A DNA stretch of 64,000 nt from Malaya genurostris. Taxonomy: Eukaryota > Arthropoda > Insecta > Diptera > Culicidae. The DNA is taken from contig NC_080572.1 of NCBI RefSeq assembly GCF_030247185.1, positions 127,226,405 to 127,290,404 of the forward strand. Direction: 5' to 3'. Both the position numbers and the translations under genes were made by a program. The notes beneath the pieces were generated by a model, which worked only from the letters and a program-made list of their open reading frames with translations, was not told where the DNA came from and ran no database searches. Below are positions 21,974 to 33,357 of this stretch, in pieces; position 1 is the first letter of the stretch; each line of letters opens with the position of its first letter.

Positions 21974-23086
21974 CAGCGATGCCATTTATACAGAATTATC
22001 TGTATTATACAGATTTTTACATCATCGTACAGATCTAATACAGAATACAGATTTTATACAGATTCTCTAAATTTAATACAGATTTATACAGATTTCACAA
22101 GAAGTAATAAAGAAAAATTAAACTGTTTTCGTCTGAGCTAACTTTTAGTATTTGTTTCCAGTGACGAGATAGAAGTTTATTAATCAACGGACAAATCACA
22201 AATTAAAGTAAAAATTTGTTTGCAGATATTTGATGATCAACACAAAAAAAAAATTTATATTGCAATTTGAAGCCTTATTGTTAGGCTAAGGCCGTAGACA
22301 GAGTGAGCACGAGGAAGCAGAGCCAAACTTGGTACTGCCCAAACGAGTAATGCACTTACAGTAAATTAAAAAGGCCTTGGCAGTTGGGAAAGCTGAGCAG
22401 ATTTATTACTTGCACTCTAACATGACCTCTTTAGCTTGCTGAAAATATGCTTCCCTCATTTGGTCTGCTAATGTTTTCCACCAACTCGGCTCAACTTCTT
22501 GCGTTTGTTCTGTCTGCGGCCTGAGAGTTGTATGACTTGACTTGAAGTTGCATATAATTTCAACTTTTAAATATAGTATATGGAGTCAACTTTTAAATAT
22601 AAGTACACTGAAGCCTTTTTTATGCGAATTTACGTACCGCATAAAAAAAAACCGCATAACTCTGAAAACTCGCATAAAAAAACCGCATAACTCTGAAACT
22701 TCGCATAAAAAAACCGCATAACTCTGAAACTTCGCATAAAAAAGACCACAGAAGGGAAACCGCATAACTCTGAAAATTCGCATGAAAAAAGTCGCGTAAA
22801 AAACCGCATAAAAAACCGCATAAAGAAAGACCTCAGTGTATATGGAATTGAAATTCAATTGTGGTTGGAAAAACATTTATATCAAATTTCGTCTCTACAT
22901 ATTTTTGTGAACTACGAAGATATGAAAAATAAATTCTCATTGAAACTCTCATTCTGTAACCATAATCTGTTGAGATAGCGTTCTTCATTTCATTGTAGAA
23001 ATTTCATTTCATTAGTGAATACAGATAAATACAGATTTTTTATACAGGGTAATACAGATTTTCTCTGAAAATATCTGGCATCTCTG
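21974..23086. mobile_element. hAT-like MITE, CAGATTTT-rich, with nested insertion
   Basis: The termini CAGCGATGCCA and TGGCATCTCTG are inverted and flanked by 8-bp ACTATAAG (21,966-21,973) and ACTATGAG (23,087-23,094). An 8-bp duplication with a CAG-type end is the hAT pattern. Both subterminal zones are rich in TACAGATTT words. The sequence is homologous end to end with 30,419-31,055, apart from the younger 233-bp insertion at 22,606-22,838. Confidence 0.82.
22606..22838. mobile_element. nested TA-MITE with CGCATAA tandem array
   Basis: The ends CACTGAAGCCTTTTTTATGC and its imperfect inverse ...CCTCAGTG are flanked by TA. The homologous element at 30,419 has an unfilled AGTATATGGA site at the corresponding place, which confirms the insertion. 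The interior is a tandem array of about 34-bp units of the type ACCGCATAACTCTGAAA plus CGCATAAAAA. Confidence 0.8.
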
Positions 23087-23094
23087 ACTATGAG

Positions 23095-23523
23095 CTAAAG
23101 TCACGCATCTGACACCGGTATGTGAGCACCAGCCATTTGAAAGTATACCGATTACGTTGAGCCCCTCGCGTTTCGAGCCCCAAACACTGCGATGTTTTGA
23201 TACCCATCGCGACTCTCAAATTGTGAAAATTATCTCCACTTGATGTCCCAAAACACTGTCTGCTGTATTTTAGGTAAACCAACAAGTTATTGTGAGAGAG
23301 TCGACATAAAATTCACTAATTTTCGTGCACTAAACAAGGTAAACGCGTAAAACAAATGTATTACTATTTGTTTGTTTACGTTGCAATCAGCTGATTTTGA
23401 AGTTCCGATTTTGATCTCATCAAGATGGCGTCGTGACAGGGGGCCGGCTAAAGTCAACAGACTATAAAAAATAATTGGTGGCGTTATAGCATTTTCAGCT
23501 GTGCCAATTCAAGTAGTAGACTC
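23095..23523. other. no gene recognised
   Basis: It begins with a second copy of the TATGAGCTAAAGTCA word, perhaps the 3' tail of the old I-type element, followed by ordinary AT-rich sequence with no supported coding frame. Confidence 0.4.
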
Positions 23524-23525
23524 TA

Positions 23526-24216
23526 CACGCTGCCAAAAAATTACCTAATTTTAAGTACTTTTCACTCAATAGAGGGGTTGTGTGCAGGAAGCCAATTTTG
23601 GGTAAAATGGGTTTTACTTATTTTTGAGTAAAAGCATCAATAGTACTGATTAGGTAGAAACTACGCAAGCGATATAAAAATCAACTTGGGTAATTTGATT
23701 TCAGTTTTCGTTCGATGGTTTGAAAAATAAAACGCAAACAATAAAGTCAACTATGATTACTTATTAATTAATATTAATCCTTTTACATATTTCAACAATG
23801 TAACTATATCATTGAACTACCAAGGCTGTTCTATTCAGCTGCTGAAACTGCACCGTTGAGCGATCGAATGCATCTCAATATCTTTAATCGCCTGAAATGA
23901 TATTGCGGTGTAATTATCATATTAAAAAGAAATTATACAAAGCTACTCACACTGCGATTGATGACAATCATTGAATTATTCTCCCAAAACCGGCAATTTT
24001 ACAAAATAATTTCACTCACTTCAAATCTGACCGATAGTTTCTGCAATGCAACACACAAAATTTTTTCACCCAACAGCAACTTATTGAAGTAAACTACACT
24101 GTTGAGTGAAAACTACTCAACCGATACAGTACTTTTCACCCAACAATTAAAAACATGCTTGATTACTTCATGTTAGGTGAATTTAAGTCAACCGTTGGGT
24201 TTTTTTTGGCAGCGTG
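23526..24216. mobile_element. TA-flanked MITE 200 bp upstream of the aminotransferase gene
   Basis: The ends CACGCTGCCAAAAAA and TTTTTTGGCAGCGTG are inverted and flanked by TA (23,524-23,525 and 24,217-24,218). Subterminal zones repeat CACTCAA/TTGAGTG and GTTGGGT words. No coding frame. The terminal CACGCT is shared with the MITE at 56,300. Confidence 0.78.
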
Positions 24217-24421
24217 TACGTCTTAGGACTCTACTACAAATAGAGTGAGAAGAAGAAGAAGAAGACTGTGACGGAAGGAGGCGGATCGTCTGAATCGTAC
24301 ATAACCCGCTTAACACCAACATTGAAATTACTATTTGTCAGTAATGACATTATTGAACTATCGTGTATAAGTTACTGTTGTATTTTGTTGTACATTACAA
24401 CTGTTGTTTTTTTCTAATTAG

Positions 24422-26087
24422 ATGTTTCTTTCCGTACGCAAATTGTCTAGTGTGACAAGGAAGTATCTGCATAATTTTCATATATCTATTAACCAGTCTT
24501 GTACTAGAATTAGATTCAATACTCAACATTACTGTACGATGTCGAATGACACACGTAATAAATTTGACCTTCCAAAGCGCTATCAGGGTAGTACAGAAAG
24601 TGTTTGGTGAGTGAATAAATCAAATTCAAATACATATCTGTAACACATTTGTTTCTACATAATCTTCAGGGTTGAATACATTCAACTTGCAGCAGAATAC
24701 AAGCCGTTGAATCTTGGTCAAGGATTTCCAGATTATCATGCTCCAAAATACACCACGGAAGCGCTTGCCGCCGTTGCAATCAGCGACGATCCTCTTGCTA
24801 ATCAGTATACCAGGGGATTCGGACATCCTCGGCTAGTACAAGCGCTGAGTAACCTTTACTCACAGCTCGTAAATCGAGATATAAATCCAATGACTGAAAT
24901 TCTTGTGACAGTTGGGGCATACGAAGCACTGTTTGCAACAATTCAGGGTCATGTGGACATTGGGGACGAGGTAATAATCATTGAACCATTCTTCGATTGC
25001 TATGAACCGATGGTGAAAGCTGCAGGAGGAGTACCGAAGTTTATTCCTCTCAAACCGGTGAGTTAATATTTTGTTTACAACTACGAAATAATTGAGCATA
25101 TGTCGCTAATGACTATTTCATGAATATTTTTGAGTTGTGATTGTTAAATCATCTTCCGTATCCAATAGAACATAATACATTAACATTAACAGCTATGATT
25201 TTCATTAGCAAACAACGGGAAGAGTTACTTCATCTGCTGACTGGGTGCTTGATAATGGAGAATTGCAAAAATTGTTCAACGAAAAGACTAAAATGATTAT
25301 AATCAATACACCACACAATCCCTTAGGAAAAGTGATGAACCAGAAGGAGCTAGACTTTATCGCTAATCTTTGCATAAAGTGGAATGTTCTGTGCGTTTCG
25401 GATGAAGTTTATGAGCACATGGTATTCAAACCGTACGAACACGTCCGAATCTGTACATTGCCTGGAATGTGGAATCGCACTATTACAATCGGATCAGCTG
25501 GTACAATCAATTGAAATACGGATTTATACCCGAAATCGACGTATTTTTTATTTACAGGTAAGACGTTTTCTCTAACTGGATGGAAAATAGGATGGGCATA
25601 TGGACCAGAAGCCTTGCTAAAAAATCTGCAGATGGTGCATCAAAACTGTGTATATACTTGCTCCACCCCCATTCAAGAAGCAATCGCTATCAGTTTTGAA
25701 ACTGAGCTGAAGCGACTCAAAAGTCCTCATTGTTATTTTAACAGCATTTCTGAAGAATTAAAACTAAAACGTGATTACATGGCTAAATTTCTAGAGGAAA
25801 TAGGTATGAATCCAACAGTACCTCAAGGAGGATACTTTATGGTTGCCGATTGGTCGGCATTGGCACCAAAAGTGGATCTGACACAAGAAATTGATGCCCG
25901 AAGAGACTATCGCTTCACTAAGTGGATGACTAAGACAATAGGACTTCAAGGAATTCCACCATCTGCATTTTATAGCGAATCTAACAAATATCTGGGAGAA
26001 GATCTAGTTCGCTATTGTTTTTTCAAAAAGGATGAAAATCTTCGTAAAGCATCCAAAATTTTACACGATTGGAAGAACACTCTTTGA
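24422..26087 (+). CDS. KAT: kynurenine aminotransferase (mosquito KAT type), four exons
   Basis: A PLP-dependent class I/II aminotransferase that converts kynurenine to kynurenic acid and also acts on glutamine and aromatic or sulphur amino acids. Coding exons are 24,422-24,606, 24,670-25,057, 25,209-25,500 and 25,558-26,087; all introns are GT-AG and splice to a 464-residue frame. Fold motifs are LNLGQGFPD, VTVGAYEALFATIQG, NTPHNPLGKV, SDEVYEHM and SAGKTFSLTGWKIGW, whose first Lys (about residue 290) should bind PLP. GGYFMVAD and RYCFFKKDE follow. The first 39 residues are Arg/Ser-rich and acid-poor, like a mitochondrial leader. A second Met (24,539, MSNDTRNKF) would give a 425-residue cytosolic form. 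It converges on COX5A. Confidence 0.93.
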
Positions 26088-26844
26088 ATTTAAAAATTCA
26101 ATACCGAAAACTGCAACTGTCTTCCCCTTATTTTATCTGAACATATAGTAAATTTTTGTTGGATTTGTTGATTTAATTTTCCATTATAGATAGCGGAGAA
26201 CAAAAGTTTCAAACATCAATGATAAAGATTGGTAAATTAATACATTGTGATTTAATGATAAGATGATATTGTAGATATGTGTAAAAAACTTTTTTAACCG
26301 TGTTTCGCTAGTTATTAATTTTCAAAGAAATACTTCCCATGTATCAATTAGTTTTCGAATATTATTATTGAATAATAGCACTCAACAAGGTAATCCATAT
26401 ATGGTAGTTGCTATTAATTTCTACAATAATCACCTCTTTTGAATAATTTGAATTTTCTATACAGTGCAACGCAAAAATTTCACATGCTAAAAACCAATTG
26501 TACTGCAATGTTTCTTAAAACTAGAATATTGACATTAATTACGAATTTGCATAATTAAATCGGACGAATAATCGATGAATTATTATACCATGACTAAGAG
26601 GAGAAAAGACAAGAAATTCTAAATATTTTAAACAAAATTTGCTAAATTGAAGCTTCTTAAAACTCAAACTAGGACAATTTGTTCTTCCGTTTTTTATAAT
26701 TTTATTACTGTTCTTTTTAGACTATTTGCGTCCAAATGATTACATAATCACCATCATACATTTTTCTTACAAGTAGTTTTCACAAATTCTGATTCAACTA
26801 GTGTATGATGCAGACATCATTTGGTAATCAATATAATTGGCTAT
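26088..26844. other. 3' flanks between two convergent genes
   Basis: It holds the 3' ends of the aminotransferase (+) and COX5A (-) transcripts. On the minus strand an AATAAA (26,701-26,706 on plus as TTTATT) lies about 140 bp after the COX5A stop and could be its polyadenylation signal. No other gene is seen. Confidence 0.55.
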
Positions 26845-27303
26845 TTAGTGGATGTCATAGACATTTTTAATAGCTAACTCTGGTTGGTCATATCCCAGTT
26901 CCTCCGGTGTTTCAATGCCCAACTCAGTCAGAGTCGGCCGGATTTCTTGCAACAAATACGGATATATTTCATTCACTTTGTTGCCGCATTTCTCCTTGCA
27001 TCCTTCCAAAAACCGAATGGCCAGAGCGTAATCATTCAGTCGACGACAAGCCTTCAACCCAGCAATAATAATCTTTGGCTCCGGTATTAAATCCATACCA
27101 AGGAGATCGTTCATGGCTTTGCGTGCTTCCCAATGGTCTATATCCGGCCGGTTTAAGTAAGCTTCGTAGCGAGCATCGAATTCTTCGGCACTTTCGTTGC
27201 TGTGCGAATGTCGGACCACTCCGGTCACTCCCAAACGGTTCGCGGTCAAACCAAGTGATCCACGCAGAACACCGAACAGCTGAGTGGCTGAGTAGCGGAT
27301 CAT
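26845..27303 (-). CDS. COX5A: cytochrome c oxidase subunit 5A, mitochondrial
   Basis: The nuclear-encoded subunit Va of respiratory complex IV in the inner mitochondrial membrane. The 152-residue protein has an Arg-rich, acid-poor leader (MIRYSATQLFGVLRG..., about 35 residues). The conserved COX5A domain includes EEFDARYEAYL, DIDHWEARKAMNDLLGMDLIP, EPKIIIAGLKACRRLNDYALA and LTELGIETPEELGYD. Length and order are normal and no intron interrupts the coding part. On the minus strand TTTTTAG lies nine bases before GGAAACAAAATG, so a 5' untranslated intron may end just upstream of the start. Confidence 0.95.
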   Translation of the reverse strand: MIRYSATQLFGVLRGSLGLTANRLGVTGVVRHSHSNESAEEFDARYEAYLNRPDIDHWEARKAMNDLLGMDLIPEPKIIIAGLKACRRLNDYALAIRFLEGCKEKCGNKVNEIYPYLLQEIRPTLTELGIETPEELGYDQPELAIKNVYDIH

Positions 27304-27986
27304 TTTGTTTCCCTAAAAACATTCAAGTTGTAAAATTTTACATCAGTGAAAATGAACCTATTAAGTAACAACACCTTTTGCTTCTTAGTGCCTTGCCAAA
27401 CAGGATGGAAAAAATTGTAACGCAGAGCACCAAAATTAACACTTATGATTAAAATGACAATGATATCTGTGGTGTTACCCGCGTCGTATAAAATTACCTT
27501 TTTTTGACAAGCACAGTCCTACACGCTTAAGAAAAGTTGCTCAGTGAATTCAATTTAAAAAATTTGTAAATATTATCGAGCGACGACACGACCTGTCACT
27601 TGTCTATTAGGCTCTCTGACAGTTCACTTACAACCACAAATGCAAATGAGATTGGTTTGTTTTCATCAGGAAACGAATGCATTAAACACAGTTCAGACGA
27701 TCAATCAACTTCGGTCAACGTCCAGATTGGTTTATTAATATTATTTAGCCGAATATTGCTCACGTATCCGACGTTAAAAAGTTCCGTGAACTTGACGTAG
27801 TGTCCTTTCATATGAATTGCTTACAATTAATGTTGTTGTTCCGTAATCGTTCCATTCAGGTGATAGCCGCTTGTTGCTGCGTGTGAATCCCTTTTACATA
27901 TTGCTTTGTTTTCATCAGGAAACGTGTAGGCCACCAATTTCTTAGTAGGGCCACCGTTCATTTTTCACCGGGCATAGAAACCTCAA
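27304..27986. other. COX5A upstream region with a 20-bp direct repeat
   Basis: No further gene is supported. The 20-bp word TTTGTTTTCATCAGGAAACG occurs twice, at 27,656-27,675 and 27,905-27,924. A CACGCTTAAGAAAAGTT word near 27,512 resembles one end of the TA-MITE at 56,300 but has no partner. Confidence 0.45.
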
Positions 27987-28149
27987 TAGCGGCCCTTACA
28001 CGAGCATTAAAAATGTCATTTTAAATGATGACAAAGTAATGATGTATTTCAAATTTGTTAGAAATTTCGTCATTAGTGCACCATTACACGTTCATTGAAA
28101 TATTATTTTTAGTAATGACATTTTTAATGACTCGTGTGAGGGCCGCTTA
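27987..28149. mobile_element. AGCGGCCCTTACACGA MITE, copy 1
   Basis: The ends AGCGGCCCTTACACGAGCAT and its inverse ...GTGAGGGCCGCT enclose about 160 bp built of ATTAAAAATGTCATT-type palindromic words. Other copies lie at 40,033, 54,826 and 63,485. The flanks are TA-like. Confidence 0.78.
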
Positions 28150-28170
28150 TCAAAACTGCATTGCAAATTT

Positions 28171-28366
28171 ATGCCCCGTTTACACTTCTGCTGGTTGCCA
28201 GCATGCTGGTGTCAGTGTACTGCCCTCTTAGGAAAAAAACGTTCAACGGTGGTCCTTCGTTGGTCTAATACTTTGGATCATTGGACCACAGTTGAACGTT
28301 TTTTCCTAAGAGGGCAGTACACTGACACCAGCATGCTGGCAACCAGCAGAAGTGTAAACGGGGCAT
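28171..28366. mobile_element. near-perfect hairpin MITE
   Basis: Two arms of about 78 bp are inverted complements differing by one A in a homopolymer. They begin ATGCCCCGTTTACACTTCTG and end CAGAAGTGTAAACGGGGCAT, around a loop of about 45 bp that is itself partly palindromic (TGGTCC...GGACCA). No coding content. It sits 21 bp beyond the preceding MITE. Confidence 0.8.
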
Positions 28367-28431
28367 TAACTACATCCTTCTTCTTCTTCTTCTTCATCTT
28401 CTTTTGCTGTCATTTGGACAACAAATGTTAA

Positions 28432-29796
28432 AGGGCAGAGTGACTGTGACTATAAAGCCCTGTAGCTTTTATTCGAGAGTTGCACCATGGTTTCCCGGTA
28501 TGTGCAAGGCTCCCTCGTTCCCTCCCACAGCAACTAGCCGCAAGGTGAGGTCATTTCTGTTTTGCAGATAGTTACATTATTTATATATCTATTTCGATTT
28601 CTTTTAAAAGTTTATTTATTTTTAATAATAGTTACCATAACCTTGGTTACTGCTTATTGAAGACTTGGAATATGTAAACAAAACAAACTGCTTCGAGTGG
28701 AATTATCATTTAGTTTAATCGGATACAGGTCTTCGTTAAGGCTTGTTGGAGCTCGAACATATTAAAAATGACTTCCAGACAATTCAATATTCATGGATGT
28801 TTGTTAAAAGGTTTAACGTAACCATACTTAGATCTATAATGACTATCTGCTATGTATTAGATTTTTAATGGTGTTAAGTTTTGCAATCATTCTATCCGAC
28901 ATTGCGAAACTTTTTATCAGTCCGATCAACAGAATTTAGTATCGAAATCATATTTGTTCTTTTATAATGTCTTTCTAAAGTAAAACCATTTCAATTCGCC
29001 ACTTATTCCAAATCGTTCAGCCCTCGTTGCTAATCAGCATACATGTTGTGACAAAATGCGCTGTCATATTTTGGAAACTTCTCTACTTCTACTCTCAGTG
29101 ATTTGAGGTCTTCGCAAAGTGCGTGTATACTTTGATGAATATGAAAGACACTTGAACAGCACGGGAATCAAATTTCTCAGGATATTAGATCTGATCTAAA
29201 TTATAGGCTTTGAAATGCACATCGAAAGCCTTCAGTGGAAACGGGTCTTTTTCAAATAATTTTATTGTTTGTGTCTCAGAAAACAGACTGTAACCAAACA
29301 CAAATATTTGTGTTTGCTGTAACTACGGTCTACCGTAAGGCGGCTGGAACTTTGTTGAAGTAGTCGAATGTGAAGAGTGTAGGATACAATTTAACAATGA
29401 AGTCTCATTTTCGTTTCGTGAAGACTGGTACTAACTTCCGGATTGGTTGACAGTATATTAAGCAAAAATGATGTGTTTCGGAAACTCGACTGGATATTTC
29501 TAAAAAGAAGGACCGTCATCATGGATGAGTTAGATGAATACAGTGCAGATAGAGCTAATGGGTAGCTGTGGATGATATAGGACGACGCCTTTCTGTAGCA
29601 ACACTACTTCTAGTACCAGATTTGGTTATTGTACTATTGTGGTCGGCGCAAATCTAAAAAGAACGTTGTCACAAAATTTAAATTTGTAGAAAAGTTTCAC
29701 AACTTTCTCAAATGATATGTTTATTTATTATAGCGCTCCTAGGTAACTATTTCATAGCAACTCAAACAGTGTTGCTCAAGAAGATTATTTTCATGA
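28432..29796. other. no recognisable feature
   Basis: After a (TTC)n microsatellite at 28,378-28,396 the sequence is AT-rich with no reading frame that resembles a known protein and no clear inverted repeat. Confidence 0.45.
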
Positions 29797-30204
29797 TTAT
29801 CGAGGGGTCGCTATATTTATGGTAACTGGCGGTAAATCACTCACGAACACTTTTTGTTCAGATTTTTCTTCGGAGTGCCTGGTCGTGTCGTCGTTTTTAC
29901 TGTTGAACAAGTCAATTAAACTTCTGAATCTGCCATCGAACCAATATTTTGAACGAGCCACAACAAATTTCAAACAATGCAAAACGATATGTTCTCCCGT
30001 TTCTGGTGCATCACAGATATCGCACATATCATCATCTATTAATTTCATTTTGAATTTCCAAAATTTTGACCAATCGTGCCCTGTGATCAGTCTATTCAGC
30101 AGTCTCACATTTTGATTACTGAGATTTTTATTGAAATACCATGCCTCTTTATTCACAGTTTGCTGAAACTGATAGAAGGCTTTACCTACATCCTCATTGA
30201 ACAT
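29797..30204 (-). pseudogene. 3' relic of an I-type retrotransposon ORF2
   Basis: The translated C-terminal piece has NRLITGHDWSKFWKFKM and CDICDAPETGEHIVLHC. It aligns with the C-terminus of the old I-type element (NRIFAGHDYSKHCLHRM, CDVCDEIEDAKHLILFC) but is clearly a different family. The RNase H, reverse transcriptase and endonuclease parts are absent, so this is a truncated copy. Its upstream end abuts the MITE starting at 30,197. Confidence 0.8.
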
Positions 30205-30253
30205 AACTCAAAATTGAGTGACACATCACTCAAATTCATAAAAAGTGCACGTA

Positions 30254-31217
30254 CTCCAAGAAGCAAATCACTCTAAACTCTAGACAATCTCATACTAATA
30301 AACTCATGTCATTCCAAAATAATTTTCTCTAATCTCATAAGTTTGGGTAATTTAAAACTAATCCAACCTCATTTTGCCTAATCTTGTTTGAAGTGTATCT
30401 GTCATTCGAACTCCCACGCAGAGATGCCATTTATACAGATTTTTACATGCGCATACAGATTTAATACAGAGTACAGATTTTATACAGATTTTTCAAATTA
30501 AATACAGATTTATACAGATACCACAAAAAGTAAGAAAGAAATAATGAAACTTTTCCATCTGAGCGTGTTTGATTGCCCATATTAAAATGAAATTTTTTTC
30601 GTGCAGCTGTTTAATGATGAACGCTGATATTCATTTATATCATAATTTGAAACCAGTTTGAATGATGTTCAAGGAAGTCATGGCGTCATGAAACTTTATT
30701 GTCAGACTGAAAAGTTGTATGACCTGACTTGACGTTGCGTATTGGGCGTTTGAATTCCATGTTTGAATTCCAAGTCATCATTTTCAAACGAAAAAAGTAT
30801 ATGGATTTACAATTCAATTGTGGTTAATAACAAAAACAATTAAATTTCGTCGTTAAATGTTCTTGTCATTGCGGCAAGGACTTACGATATAAAGGAATGC
30901 TTCTTGCATCTGCCATTATATAACAATAATCTAATGGAATAACATCTTTAAACATAATTTTATTTCCGAAATTTCCATTCATTAGTGAATACAGATAAAT
31001 ACAGATTTTTATACAAAGCAATACAGATTTTCTATGAAAATATCTGGCATCTCTGCTCCCACGTTTACAGCTTCTTATGTCAAAATAATGCTTTTCCAGA
31101 TCTCGGCTAAACTTCTCTAATCCCATTCTAATCCAGCGAGATCCCTGCTAAACTTTTTTACTCCTGGTAAAACTTGTTTGAGTTCAGACAAAGTTTAGAG
31201 TGATTTGCCCCTTGACG
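30254..31217. mobile_element. middle MITE of the nest, TA-flanked
   Basis: CAAGAAGCAAATCACTCTAA near the left end and its inverse TTAGAGTGATTTGCCCCTTG near the right end are flanked by TA (30,252-30,253 and 31,218-31,219). Removing the 30,419-31,055 insertion leaves about 320 bp. Confidence 0.7.
30419..31055. mobile_element. inner hAT-like MITE with perfect termini
   Basis: The termini CAGAGATGCCA and TGGCATCTCTG are perfect inverted repeats with a perfect 8-bp target duplication CTCCCACG (30,411-30,418 and 31,056-31,063). Subterminal zones carry many TACAGATTT words. At 637 bp with no transposase, this is the cleanest copy of the CAGATTTT-rich family in the window. Confidence 0.88.
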
Positions 31218-32157
31218 TACTCTAAACTTGAGTTACCACCTATCTACTAATTTTTGCGTTAAGGGACGAAATTGTCAAAACTTGTGTAATTTTTACTCAA
31301 AATAAGAAAAAATTATTTTGTTCAAAATTTGAGTAAGTTCAACTAAAAATTTGAGTTCCTTACTCTCAAAATGAAAAAAACTTTTCTTCGTTATTTTCAT
31401 ATACCAAGTTATTCTTCTTTCTTTTGTTGATTCATGTTTCCAAAATCGGATCTAGAAACGGCAATGGAAAACGACGTATTCTTGCATTCTTCATGTCGAT
31501 AAAAATATTCCGAGAATGACAACGCTCTGAACTGCAAGAAGTATTTTTTTCACTCAAATGTTTAAAAACTCAACGCTTACTCTAATGTATGAATAAATGC
31601 GAGAGAACTCATGACAATGAGTTTACTTTACTCAAATTCATACTCAAATTTTGACATATTGTTCCAGTTTATGAATTTGAGTAAACGCAACTCAAACCAT
31701 GAGTTATGTTCAAAGAGCGTATACCCCTAACTGGTAATGTAAAATCGAAATCAGTTAGAAATATGTTGAAACTGGCAACACAAGTTGATTTTTATAACAG
31801 CCACCGTTGTCAGGTATACCGATTTCGCGGTATTTAAACAGATATTTGACCTCTATGCCGCAATTGGCACATTGTCGCAAAGCTGATTTACCGGTAGCGA
31901 CACCTGCCAATGAAAAATGGAACCAAGAAAAGGAGGATTCTTTCGGAAATTTTCATATCGGCAGTAGTGATTTTCAAAATTGTTATCGTTTATTCAAGAG
32001 TACAAATAGATACCAGCAATAAAAGTACACTCGGAGTAGAATAAAATCGATTTCAAAATGATTACTACTACTTTTTTAGTGTAAACTATAATTAAACATG
32101 GAAAATCTTCAGAAATGGGTGAAATTGGGTAAGGTTAGGTTTTTTCGGATCAATATT

Positions 32158-33357
32158 TTGTCGTGAATACGACTTACTTTACTATGGGGTGCCTTTTCAA
32201 AATTTACCCTCTGAGAGAGTGATAAGTTTTTGATCGTGAATATCTCTTGTTGTATCTAACGAATCAACATAATTTTTGCTACATGCCATCGGAAATATGA
32301 TCACAATTTTATAATAAAATATTCAGTTATGTGACATAATCTCAAATAATACAAAATTAAACTTTTCTAAAATGTTTGGTATAAACGAGTATCAAAGGGG
32401 ATAATTCATAAGGCGCGTTTGCCTTTCTCGTATTTTTAAAGCTCATAGCTCAGTGATCTGTGAAAGGATTGATATAATCTAACTACCAATAGAATCGAAA
32501 TTTTTCAACTTAAGCGTGTAAATAAAAAGCATTGAAGTATTTCAATAGTACACTATTGAAAAACCTCTCTCATTTGACCCATGTCAACACCAGCCAATCA
32601 GAACGCGTTCTGAGGAAGAGAACAAAATATCTGCTGCTGTACAACAATTCGTTCGAGAAAAATGTTCCGAACAGTGTTTAATATCATACTGAGTTCCTGA
32701 ATTTGGTCCTTCTGAAAAGCAGGAATGAATCCCGTACAGCATCCGGACAGTTTCTTTCAATGAAATGCAAATCCGAAAGGAAATATCGAAATTAAAATTC
32801 TATGTGCTGCTATTTTTATAGCCATTAGGACCGCCCATTAGTGAAAAAGCTACAAACGAAATCAGGTAAAAACAAGCCTCTCAACAAAAATTGGATCAGT
32901 TTGGATTCTATCGCCACTGCGAGCAGATGTATTTTGTGTCATTTGCAAAGCTAGTTTCGCCTCCGACAAGAGCGATTACGTCACAGCAGCCAGTCATTTG
33001 CATTGGTGAAAAAGCAACGCTGGAGAGCATTACACAAAATCAGCCGTTCTAATGGCTTTAAAAGTATTCTAAAGAACTATTAGGATTTCTTGCTCGCAAA
33101 TCGAAGGGAAATATCCTCAGTTTAGTGCAAATCTAGAACTGTTTGATTTGATTTTTGCACTTTTCGCTGTGTGAAATTCACAGTAATCTAAATCAAGGGA
33201 AGCCTTCTTTGCTTTTGTGAAAAATGTGGAAAAGGGGAATGCTTGCATAATTCATACAGTTGATCAACTAATTGATATTCGGAAGTGTTAAGGAACATGT
33301 CAGTTGTTTTCGTATTCACGACATCCAGTTATGTCTCTGACATTACCCACCCGTCTT
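32158..33357. mobile_element. 1.2-kb dispersed repeat inserted in the left hAT arm
   Basis: The other arm (40,811-40,900) reads straight through from GGATCAACATTTTACT to AACAGAAACCAG, while here 1.2 kb intervenes. Near its ends are GTCGTGAATACGA and TCGTATTCACGAC in inverted orientation. No coding frame was recognised. The precise right border and superfamily are unclear. Confidence 0.65.

Larger units (their letters stand above)
30197..31713. mobile_element. outer MITE of a three-level nest
   Basis: TTGAACATAACTCA and, 30 bp on, ACTCAAATTCATAAA at the left are mirrored at the right (31,665-31,713) ending TGAGTTATGTTCAA. The right half is dense in ACTCAAA/TTTGAGT words. Most of its length is the insertion at 30,254-31,217. 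Confidence 0.65.

Noticed and set aside
22630..22800. Regularly spaced repeats resembling a CRISPR array
   Set aside because: The units are contiguous A-rich tandem repeats without unique spacers, inside a TA-MITE in a eukaryotic genome.
21951..23103. 15-bp TATGAGCTAAAGTCA as target duplication of the 21,974 element
   Set aside because: The inverted ends fit an 8-bp ACTATRAG duplication better; the 15-mer is explained by a tandem repeat already in the target.
28171..28431. 86-residue frame over the hairpin
   Set aside because: It is created by the perfect inverted repeat and a (TTC)n run.
32158..33326. Simple MITE ending exactly at the GTCGTGAATACGA inverted words
   Set aside because: Comparison with the other hAT arm shows the inserted sequence extends about 30 bp beyond the right word, so these are not the true termini.
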